Shown here: one piece after another, positions 6,062 through 11,323 of the stretch | Numbering within the stretch: position 1 is the stretch's first letter | How the letters are laid out: each line of letters begins with the position of its first letter | NCBI GenBank assembly: GCA_037146835.1 | Contig: JBAWWI010000064.1 | Span: forward strand, 1 to 11,323 | From: IMCC26256 sp037146835 | Lineage (GTDB): Bacteria; Actinomycetota; Acidimicrobiia; IMCC26256 | Direction of reading: 5' to 3' | Length of the DNA stretch: 11,323 bases | Notes under the pieces: generated by a model | Told to the model about the DNA's origin: nothing | What the model saw: the letters and a program-made list of their open reading frames with translations, nothing else | Databases searched by the model: none | Made by a program: the position numbers and the translations under genes

Positions 6062-8362
6062 ATGAGCAGATTCAACCGAGCACTCGCAGCGACCGCTGTT
6101 GTATCCCTCCTCGGCCTCGTGGCTTCTGTGGCTCCAGCGCAGTCGATCTCTAGCCCCGGCGAGCGCTGGTCCGGGAAGTCCGCAATTAGCCACCTCGGTT
6201 CGAGGCTCGCAACCGTTGCCTCTCGCAGCGGAATGAGTGAGGCCAAACTGCGAGGCGAGTTCGCGAGCGACAAGACCCTACGCGTTGATGCAAACGATCG
6301 TCTCCTTTACATGGATCCGCCCGTTCCGCAATCCGCTGCCCTTCCAGCCAAGTCGAGCACGCTTGATCCAACATACCCAGACGCCAATACCTTCTTGCTC
6401 CATAGCCTCCCCGGTGCGACCCGCCTTATCTATCTCGACTTCAACGGGCAGACTCTCTCGGGTACCGCATGGAATGCGAGCACCGGTGGAGACTGCTATG
6501 CCGATCCGTACTCTGTAGATGCTGATGGCACAACCTTTACATCGACTGAGCTGGGAAATATCCAGAGTGTCTGGCGTCGAGTATCCGAGGACTACGCGCC
6601 CTTTAACGTTGACGTAACGACCGAAGAACCAACTGCAGCCAATCTCTCGCGCGACTCCGCCGCTGATGTGAACTATGGAGCTCGGGCTGTAATTACCAAG
6701 AGCAGCTCAAACTGCGCTAATGGCTCCACTCTCTACGCATCAGTATGCGCAACGGGCTGCGGTGGAATCGCTTATGTCGGCGTCTACGGCCTTACTGGAG
6801 CTAGTCACGACACCTACCAGCCTGCGTTGATCTTTCAGAATGGCGTAACCGATAACCCTAAGTATGTAGCCGAAGCGACTGCCCATGAAGTTGGGCACAA
6901 CGTAGGGCTGAGTCATGATGGCACCGCTACCGCCGGCTACTACCAAGGCCAGGGGAGCTGGGCGCCGATCATGGGCGCTAGTTACTACGTTCCAATTACT
7001 CAGTGGAGCAAGGGCGAGTACACCAGCGCTAATAACAAGGAAGACGATTTCACGGTAATGGGCACTAATGGCTTGCCCCTGAAAACCGATGATTACGGAA
7101 ACACAGACGCAACAGCAACCTTTGTATCCGCCGCTCCAGCAACCATTGATGGAGTTATAAGTACCGCTACAGATGTCGACGTGTTTAGTTTTAATGTTGC
7201 AGCAGGTCTTACTACCTTCTCCGCTACGCCGTCACCCACGAGCCCTGATCTTGATATCAAACTCACTCTCAAGAACAGTGTTGGCACGGTTGTGGCGACA
7301 GACGATCCGATCTCGGGTACGACTAATGGCGATGTTGCATTTGGTATGTCTGCATCTATTACCCAGACACTTGTCGCTGGGCTCTACACGCTCACTGTTG
7401 ACGGAGTTGGTGCAGGTACTGCAGCATCGACTGGTTACTCCGATTATGGAAGCGTTGGTAATTACAGAGTTACTGCTACTTACTCACAGACAGTCAACCT
7501 CGCACCTACCGCACGCGTAACCGCAACGCCCACCTCCGGTTTCTCGCCCCTTGTCGTTGCATTTGATGGCTCAACCTCTAGCGATCCTGAGGCCGGAGCG
7601 CTTACATATGCCTGGACCTTCGGTACTGGTACCACTACCTCAACACTTGCGAAGCCCTCATTTACATACACAACAGCCGGCACATTTACTGCGACGTTGA
7701 CGGTAAAGGACCCGCTGGGCCAGACCTCGGTTGCGACTATTCCGATAACGGTTACTTCAAACCTTGCGCCTACAGCACGTGTAACCGCAACACCGACCGC
7801 TGGGACCTTTCCATTGGTAGTTGCTTTTAACGGAGCAACCTCGACAGACCCTGAGGCTGGAGCGCTTACATATGCCTGGACCTTCGGTACAGGAACCACT
7901 ACCTCGACACTTGTCAACCCGTCGTTTACATACACAGCCGCTGGAACATTTACGGCCACTCTTTATGTGACGGATCCTCTTGGACTCAAGTCGGCTGCTG
8001 CGACGATAAAGATCGTTGTCACAAAGCCGATGGATATATCTGCCTTTACTGTCACTGGTGTTAAAGGAACTACAACGAGCACAGCGACCGCGACGATCAC
8101 TGTGAAGGATGCAACCGGCGCTGCTATTTCCGGAGCATCAGTAGTTGGAAGTTGGTATAAGGGAACGACCCTGCTCTCCTCGAAGACCCAGAAGACAGCC
8201 ACCACTGGTATCGCTACCTCGAGTTCGGGTGCAACTGCTGCAGTTAACGGAACCACGCTCAAGTTCTGTGTAACAGCAATAACGCTCACCGGTGCAACTT
8301 GGAATCCAGCGATCTACGCTCCAACAACCGCAACCGACTGCATGCTCTGGACAGTACCTTAA
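6062..8362 (+). CDS. Secreted zinc metalloprotease with PPC-like region, two PKD domains and C-terminal beta domain
   Basis: This 766-residue exported protein has a Sec signal peptide at 1-28 (MSRFNRALAATAVVSLLGLV then ASVAPAQS). A pro-region and catalytic domain follow, with HEVGHNVGLSHD at 275-286: zinc ligands H275, H279 and H285 and general base E276, the long metzincin-type motif, with a plausible Met-turn IMG at 303-305. The catalytic part includes LIYLDFNGQ (122-130) and several cysteines (218, 229, 233) that may form disulfides. Residues about 350-475 resemble a bacterial pre-peptidase C-terminal beta domain (DVDVFSFNVAAG). Two PKD domains follow at 479-566 and 567-654, then a beta-sandwich tail with a cysteine pair (736, 760). 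It probably degrades extracellular protein, with the accessory domains for spacing or binding. Start: ATG 6062 follows GAAAGG and directly opens the signal peptide. ATG 6005 would add 19 charged residues before it and is less likely. Confidence 0.9.
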   Translation: MSRFNRALAATAVVSLLGLVASVAPAQSISSPGERWSGKSAISHLGSRLATVASRSGMSEAKLRGEFASDKTLRVDANDRLLYMDPPVPQSAALPAKSSTLDPTYPDANTFLLHSLPGATRLIYLDFNGQTLSGTAWNASTGGDCYADPYSVDADGTTFTSTELGNIQSVWRRVSEDYAPFNVDVTTEEPTAANLSRDSAADVNYGARAVITKSSSNCANGSTLYASVCATGCGGIAYVGVYGLTGASHDTYQPALIFQNGVTDNPKYVAEATAHEVGHNVGLSHDGTATAGYYQGQGSWAPIMGASYYVPITQWSKGEYTSANNKEDDFTVMGTNGLPLKTDDYGNTDATATFVSAAPATIDGVISTATDVDVFSFNVAAGLTTFSATPSPTSPDLDIKLTLKNSVGTVVATDDPISGTTNGDVAFGMSASITQTLVAGLYTLTVDGVGAGTAASTGYSDYGSVGNYRVTATYSQTVNLAPTARVTATPTSGFSPLVVAFDGSTSSDPEAGALTYAWTFGTGTTTSTLAKPSFTYTTAGTFTATLTVKDPLGQTSVATIPITVTSNLAPTARVTATPTAGTFPLVVAFNGATSTDPEAGALTYAWTFGTGTTTSTLVNPSFTYTAAGTFTATLYVTDPLGLKSAAATIKIVVTKPMDISAFTVTGVKGTTTSTATATITVKDATGAAISGASVVGSWYKGTTLLSSKTQKTATTGIATSSSGATAAVNGTTLKFCVTAITLTGATWNPAIYAPTTATDCMLWTVP
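7496..8023 (+). repeat. In-gene tandem duplication encoding the two PKD domains
   Basis: Two units of exactly 264 nt (88 codons), 7496-7759 and 7760-8023, encode PKD domains that start NLAPTARVTATPT and share DPEAGALTYAWTFGTGTTT. Stretches are identical in DNA, for example GGAGCGCTTACATATGCC in both, while other codons differ at silent sites. This points to a duplication that is not brand new or is partly homogenised by recombination. Confidence 0.85.
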
Positions 8363-8415
8363 ATAGAGCAGTCCCTTAAATAGAGCAGTCCCTTAAATAG
8401 AGCTGTCCCTTAAAT
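8358..8415. repeat. 17-bp tandem repeat starting in the protease stop codon
   Basis: CTTAAATAGAGCAGTCC occurs at 8358-8374 and 8375-8391, then with one change (A to T) at 8392-8408, then as a 7-nt fragment CTTAAAT at 8409-8415. The first copy holds the TAA stop (8360-8362) of the metalloprotease, so the array has grown from the end of the coding region. The unit has no internal symmetry and no spacers, and is not a CRISPR array. Replication slippage is the simplest origin. Confidence 0.9.
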
Positions 8416-8472
8416 GCAGCGCGATCGCAAGTGGCAAGTAGCTCAAAGACCCGCTCGAGCTAGAGCATAAGA

Positions 8473-8500
8473 AGGGGCGCCACCTTCCGGTGACGCCCCT
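8473..8500. terminator. Bidirectional terminator hairpin between the protease and ycnI
   Basis: AGGGGCG (8473-8479) pairs with CGCCCCT (8494-8500). After one mismatch, CACC (8481-8484) pairs with GGTG (8489-8492) around the loop TTCC. That makes eleven pairs, very GC-rich. Downstream is CTCTAATT on the plus side and TTCTTATG on the minus side. It sits between two convergent genes and could end both transcripts. Confidence 0.8.
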
Positions 8501-8537
8501 CTCTAATTCGGTTTGCTAACTGAGAACTAAAGCGGTA

Positions 8538-9218
8538 TTAAGCCTTAGCGCCTTTGGCTCTAGAGAATGCTGCAACTCCGGTTACAAGTGCAAGCCCGGC
8601 AACGACTACAGCAATGATGCCAAGAACGTTGGAGTCATTATCTGAAGTGCTGCTTGCTGCTTCCTTGGTATCGCCCCCGTGTGCATCTCCTGAGCTGGCG
8701 GTGAGCTCAAGTGTTGGTGCTGGCTTCTCGGGCTCTTTTCCGCTGGCGGGTGTGGGCTCAATCCAGCGCACGATCTCGCCGTTTTCGTAGGTCTGAATCG
8801 CTTTAAACTCAAGCATGTCAGTGTCAGTTGGTAGAGGCCCTGCCGAGATTAAGAATTGCTGAAACTGCCCTGGCCCAATTTTTCCTCCGGTCCAAGTAAT
8901 TGATGACACGACTTCAGATATCTTGCCGCCCTCTGCTTCGAGAGGAGTGGTGAGGGTTGTCTTCTCTACGGTGGCGGTCCATCCGGGTACCGGCTGAACA
9001 CTCACATACGCGATTGGGTGATCTGCAGGGAACACGACCTGTACCTGCGAGGTTGAGGCTTCGCGCTCATTAGGAACCTGTACAGCGAATGTTGCGAACC
9101 CACCTTGCTCTGCCGTCGCGGGGTTGATTGAGACATGTGCCCATGCTGGGCCTGCCGAGATAATCGAGACAGCAGCGATCGCTGTAACGGATATGAAACG
9201 GGAAATCTGATGACGCAC
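8538..9218 (-). CDS. ycnI: YcnI/DUF1775 secreted, membrane-anchored copper-binding protein
   Basis: The 226-residue precursor has a signal peptide at 1-27 ending in AWA, leaving His28 as the first mature residue (HVSINPATAEQGG). In studied YcnI proteins this N-terminal histidine binds Cu(II) with help from an acidic residue and a tryptophan. The DUF1775 core covers about 28-155, with FAVQVPNE (44-51), PVPGW (76-80), ITWTGGKI (107-114) and GEIVRWIEP (147-155), where W152 is the conserved tryptophan. A polar, proline- and threonine-rich linker follows, then one membrane helix (about 198-217) and a short basic tail, so the protein is anchored outside the cell facing the wall. Start: GTG 9216-9218 with AAAGGAT upstream. 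A promoter element at 9276-9301 matches one before the membrane-protein gene beside the sigma factor. The likely role is copper capture or delivery; no CopC or CopD gene is present in the window. Confidence 0.9.
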   Translation of the reverse strand: MRHQISRFISVTAIAAVSIISAGPAWAHVSINPATAEQGGFATFAVQVPNEREASTSQVQVVFPADHPIAYVSVQPVPGWTATVEKTTLTTPLEAEGGKISEVVSSITWTGGKIGPGQFQQFLISAGPLPTDTDMLEFKAIQTYENGEIVRWIEPTPASGKEPEKPAPTLELTASSGDAHGGDTKEAASSTSDNDSNVLGIIAVVVAGLALVTGVAAFSRAKGAKA

Positions 9219-9251
9219 AGAGGATCCTTTCGTGGAGTAATGGGCGTGAAT

Positions 9252-9263
9252 CGGCTTAAGCCG
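9252..9263. promoter_or_regulatory. Perfect 12-bp palindrome in the ycnI leader
   Basis: CGGCTTAAGCCG is fully self-complementary and lies between the candidate ECF promoter (9276-9301) and the ycnI start. It could be a binding site for a dimeric regulator, or could simply fold in the 5' leader RNA. No regulator is identified. Confidence 0.35.
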
Positions 9264-9275
9264 TTCGTTCTACCT

Positions 9276-9301
9276 GTCGTGCGGACCCCCCTGGGAGTTC
9301 C
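9276..9301 (-). promoter_or_regulatory. Candidate ECF sigma promoter of ycnI (GGAAC-N17-CGAC)
   Basis: On the minus strand, GGAAC (9297-9301) is followed after 17 nt by CGAC (9276-9279), the usual form of ECF -35/-10 elements. The block around the -10, CCGCACGACAGG (9273-9284), is identical over 12 bases to one before the four-helix membrane gene at 9885-9896, with the same 17-nt spacing. It leaves a leader of roughly 50-60 nt before the ycnI GTG. Confidence 0.65.
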
Positions 9302-9324
9302 CCGCAGCCGAGAATCCTCAAAAG

Positions 9325-9347
9325 TAAACCCCTCCACGTGTGGAGGG
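9325..9347 (-). terminator. Rho-independent terminator of the four-helix membrane gene
   Basis: Reading the minus strand, CCCTCCA (9341-9347) pairs with TGGAGGG (9330-9336) across the loop CACG, and is followed by GTTTACTTTT. The stem starts seven bases after the TAA of the membrane-protein gene. It should end that message before ycnI, so the two genes are probably transcribed separately from their own matching promoters. Confidence 0.75.
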
Positions 9348-9353
9348 CTCCGT

Positions 9354-9878
9354 TTAGAGGTCTGGAGACGGCTGGACTCGCACGATTCGCGGGCGATCTT
9401 GGTCGAGCACCGGAGGAACTGGGCCTGACTGGGTATTACCTTTCGTCTCGGTTCGTGCCCAGATAGGGCGAGCGGCGAGGAGCCATACCAAGACCATTCC
9501 TAGTATCTCAAGCCCATGTTGAGCCTCTTTCAACGCTAAGGCATCTCCCCGGTGTACATCAGCAATCGCGCCGCCGAGCATTGCCAGAGCGAGTGCGACG
9601 GTCATTGGGACAAAGGCCCTCGCTTTTGCCGGTCTGAGGGCAACCACGAGTAGGCCTACCGCGTACGCGCAGACGAAGGCCCCAAGGTGGCGGGTTATGT
9701 GAGCATGGTGTTGTTGCTCGCCCGGGCTATGACCGAGAAAGAGGTCTGGAATCGCGATAAATAACTCAGCGACTGCAACCGCTGCCAGCGCAATCCGAAG
9801 TATTGCCTTCACAGAGCCACGGTCTCGGCGTGCTGCCTCAACGGTTACCCGTGTGGCGAGATTGGGGAGGCTCTCCAT
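9354..9878 (-). CDS. Four-helix membrane protein with a histidine-rich loop
   Basis: This 174-residue integral membrane protein has four likely helices: about 25-48 (AILRIALAAVAVAELFIAIP), 66-81, 89-108 and 122-139. The loop after helix 1 holds H50, H57, H58, H60 and H64 (GHSPGEQQHHAHITRHLGAF), and H109 and H121 flank helix 4. The RHLGAF...G.L..AL.P pattern is familiar from actinobacterial membrane proteins found beside SigC-like factors and copper genes, but I know no proven function. Metal transport, sensing or control of the sigma factor are possible. The C-terminal 35 residues are polar and proline-rich. The ATG (9876-9878) has AGGAG four bases upstream. It is divergent from the sigma gene, 76 nt away. 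The matching ECF element at 9888-9913 lies very close to the ATG, which would make the mRNA nearly leaderless. Confidence 0.75.
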   Translation of the reverse strand: MESLPNLATRVTVEAARRDRGSVKAILRIALAAVAVAELFIAIPDLFLGHSPGEQQHHAHITRHLGAFVCAYAVGLLVVALRPAKARAFVPMTVALALAMLGGAIADVHRGDALALKEAQHGLEILGMVLVWLLAARPIWARTETKGNTQSGPVPPVLDQDRPRIVRVQPSPDL

Positions 9879-9887
9879 ATTTCTCCT

Positions 9888-9913
9888 GTCGTGCGGCGTA
9901 GTAGGAAAGTTCC
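9888..9913 (-). promoter_or_regulatory. Candidate ECF sigma promoter of the four-helix membrane gene
   Basis: GGAAC (9909-9913) and CGAC (9888-9891) are 17 nt apart on the minus strand, with the same extended -10 block as in front of ycnI (CCGCACGACAGG, 9885-9896). A start six or seven bases past the -10 would fall only a few nucleotides before the ATG at 9878. Either the mRNA is almost leaderless or translation starts further in. Confidence 0.6.
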
Positions 9914-9954
9914 GGAAAAAATTTCTAGTGGCTACAGACTATGGTGTGAAAATT

Positions 9955-10479
9955 ATGATTGCTGACCCGCTCGGCGAACTCGTCGATGCAGCAAGGCATG
10001 GCGACGGACCAGCTATCAACGCATTGGTTCTCGAGACTCAAGTAGAGGTCTTGCGCTTATGCGCCCACCTCGGATCACAGGATGATGCAGAGGATCTTGC
10101 TCAGGATGCATACCTTCGAGCCTTCGACTCGCTTCACAAATTCCGAGGGGAATCCCAATTTAGGTCTTGGCTCCTAGCAATTGCTAGGAATGTATGCGCA
10201 GATTATGTAAGAACTCGAGTGCGCCATAGACGTATTGATGCCTTGCGGGTTCCAGTCCCAGAGTCGGCGGTCTCTCTCGCTGGAGAGGTGGAGTGGAGCA
10301 ACCTCCTCGATCAGCTCGACGACGATCAGCGGATTGCGTTTGTGCTTACGGCGCTGATGGGTATGGAGTATTCGCAGGCAGCTGAGATATGTAATTGCCC
10401 AGTTGGGACTATTAGGTCTCGGGTTTCTCGTGCTCGTGCACACCTTTTGGTGCTGCATAGAGGAGCAGAGAGCGCTTAG
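9955..10479 (+). CDS. sigC: ECF RNA polymerase sigma factor, SigC-like
   Basis: This 174-residue sigma factor has only regions 2 and 4, as in the ECF group. Region 2 covers about 20-88: DDAEDLAQDAYLRAF (43-57), then FRSWLLAIARNVCADYVR (69-86). Region 4 covers about 115-165: LTALMGMEYSQAAEICNCPV (131-150), then GTIRSRVSRARAHL (151-164). The pattern, especially CxCPVGTIRSRV.RAR and SWLLAIAR.V.AD, closely follows Mycobacterium tuberculosis SigC, which lacks a known anti-sigma partner and has been linked to copper. It probably transcribes ycnI and the divergent membrane gene from their shared promoter motif. No copy of that motif is seen on the plus strand before this gene. The start is uncertain: ATG 9955 or GTG 9946, both without a ribosome binding site, so the message may be leaderless. 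The longer frame from 9853 overlaps the divergent gene and is rejected. The stop overlaps the convergent decarboxylase stop. Confidence 0.87.
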   Translation: MIADPLGELVDAARHGDGPAINALVLETQVEVLRLCAHLGSQDDAEDLAQDAYLRAFDSLHKFRGESQFRSWLLAIARNVCADYVRTRVRHRRIDALRVPVPESAVSLAGEVEWSNLLDQLDDDQRIAFVLTALMGMEYSQAAEICNCPVGTIRSRVSRARAHLLVLHRGAESA

Positions 10480-11309
10480 CCTCCCTCGGCCGAGCGTATG
10501 GCTCTTGCTGTTTCTTCGGAGGTATCCGCCTCTGCTACCTCGACCCCGTCGGGGATCTCAAGGTGTAATTCGGTAGCGCCGTCGAGGCGTAGTCGGCCGC
10601 TGAGCATCGAGATGCCTGTTACATGGCCGCCGATGCTTCGATCCTCTGAGATGAAATGAAGATGGTACCCAGCTACCTCGATGCCCTGAGCCTCTGGTGG
10701 AAAACGAAAGCCGAGGAGCGTTCCCTCGATGCTCGTGCCGGGCTCTGCGATTACCTGCCACTCGCTCTGGTGGTCAACGACTTCGCTTAGAGGTGGATAT
10801 GGCTCACTCTGCCCTGGCACGCTGCGCAGATCGATCTCGCTGAATACCCCATCAACGCGCACCGCAAGTATGGGTGCTGGGCCTAGGTCCTGCGCATGCT
10901 CGGATGCGATTCGATCAATCTTGGAGATCAGGGAGGGGAGTGACCCAGACGCGCCTATTAGTTCATCGACGTGTGGAGCAAACCTGCATACAACTGCGAA
11001 TGGTGTACGCATAGAGCCTGCAGGCATGCGAACAACTCCATCGGCGGTCACTTGAAAGCATTTACCGTCGAGGATTATCAACTCACCGTCGAGGCCTTGA
11101 ACTGTTCCAAGGCCGAAGTCTCCATGTGCAGTGAGTTCATCGAGTGTGAGATCGCCAGCGAACGAGCCTCTTAGCAGGGCGTCAATTGAGGAAGTTTGAA
11201 ACGCGGCATGCTCTTCGAAGCCGGCTGCTTCGTCGCCGCTCGAGCCGGAGCTGGCGACAAAATCATCATGCGTGTGCCTCGTCACATGCATCCGTGCTGC
11301 ATGCGCCAA
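10476..11309 (-). CDS. budA: Alpha-acetolactate decarboxylase (5' end uncertain)
   Basis: This enzyme converts 2-acetolactate to acetoin plus CO2, diverting pyruvate-derived acetolactate from branched-chain amino acid synthesis. The family core starts near residue 38 (QTSSIDALLRGSFAGDLTL) with HGDFGLGTVQGLDGELI at 62-78, TPFAVVCRF at 102-110, ILAVRVDG at 147-154 and EGTLLGFRFP at 195-204. The zinc triad is visible as YHLHF (H216, H218) plus GGHV (H229), with the 2- and 11-residue spacing of characterised enzymes. The C-terminal LHLEIP strand is present. No Sec signal is evident: the first 35 residues are histidine-rich and acidic, and unlike the family. Coordinates use a TTG (11307-11309) without a ribosome binding site. 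ATG 11291 is an alternative, and the frame stays open to the window edge, so the gene may begin outside. TAA (10476-10478) overlaps the sigma stop TAG (10477-10479). Confidence 0.9.
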   Translation of the reverse strand: MAHAARMHVTRHTHDDFVASSGSSGDEAAGFEEHAAFQTSSIDALLRGSFAGDLTLDELTAHGDFGLGTVQGLDGELIILDGKCFQVTADGVVRMPAGSMRTPFAVVCRFAPHVDELIGASGSLPSLISKIDRIASEHAQDLGPAPILAVRVDGVFSEIDLRSVPGQSEPYPPLSEVVDHQSEWQVIAEPGTSIEGTLLGFRFPPEAQGIEVAGYHLHFISEDRSIGGHVTGISMLSGRLRLDGATELHLEIPDGVEVAEADTSEETARAIRSAEGG

Positions 11310-11323
11310 GTGGGCATCGATTA

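Noticed and set aside
5875..6153. Plus-strand frame of 92 codons starting at GTG after TTAGGA
   Set aside because: It overlaps the signal peptide region of the protease in another frame, its sequence is rich in Arg, Trp and Pro with no recognisable domain, and the protease frame is clearly the coding one.
7480..7959. Long antisense frame of 159 codons across the PKD repeats
   Set aside because: It is a mirror of the repetitive PKD coding sequence, low in complexity (Val, Ala, Pro rich) and duplicated in step with the sense repeats, so it is a shadow.
8358..8415. CRISPR-like array
   Set aside because: The 17-bp units are directly adjacent, with no spacers and no cas genes nearby.
9853..9954. 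Longer N-terminus for the sigma factor from 9853
   Set aside because: It would overlap the divergent membrane gene and both promoters and has no resemblance to ECF N-termini.

Overview
The window looks like part of a chromosome from a moderate-GC actinobacterium, possibly an aquatic lineage known mainly from metagenomes. The main evidence is a SigC-like ECF sigma factor next to a YcnI (DUF1775) protein and a small membrane protein, a two-cysteine CsoR/CstR-family repressor, frequent GTG starts and weakly led transcripts. This placement rests on family resemblance read by eye, not on a database search.

Left part (1-1500, minus strand): a secreted right-handed beta-helix protein. Its signal peptide, start codon and strong ribosome binding site are separated from the body by one in-frame amber codon, so in this sequence the gene is broken or recoded.

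Sulfur block (1720-4557): two divergent transcription units meet at a 16-bp inverted repeat (ATACCC-N4-GGGTAT). On the minus strand are a six-cysteine small protein, a class I SAM methyltransferase and a CstR-like persulfide-sensing repressor, joined by two 4-nt start/stop overlaps. On the plus strand is a persulfide dioxygenase (MBL fold) fused to three rhodanese domains, the first of which lacks its cysteine. The layout suggests a persulfide-sensing repressor controlling both its own operon and a sulfide/persulfide detoxification enzyme.

Middle (4558-8537): a DUF2071 protein, a 444-nt gene-free stretch with 11-bp tandem repeats and hairpins, and a secreted zinc metalloprotease with a pre-peptidase C-terminal-like region, two near-identical PKD domains and a C-terminal beta domain. 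A 17-bp tandem repeat begins inside the protease stop codon, and a strong hairpin terminator follows. A small minus-strand reading frame with an apparent frameshift lies between the fusion enzyme and the DUF2071 gene.

Right part (8538-11323): ycnI and a four-helix, histidine-rich membrane protein on the minus strand, and a divergent SigC-like ECF sigma factor. Both minus genes are preceded by the same promoter-like element, GGAAC-N17-CGAC within a longer shared match, which suggests a small regulon of the adjacent sigma factor, probably tied to copper. The sigma gene converges on an acetolactate decarboxylase gene with a 4-nt overlap of their stop codons. The 5' end of the decarboxylase gene may lie beyond the window.

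No tRNA, rRNA, CRISPR array or insertion sequence was seen.
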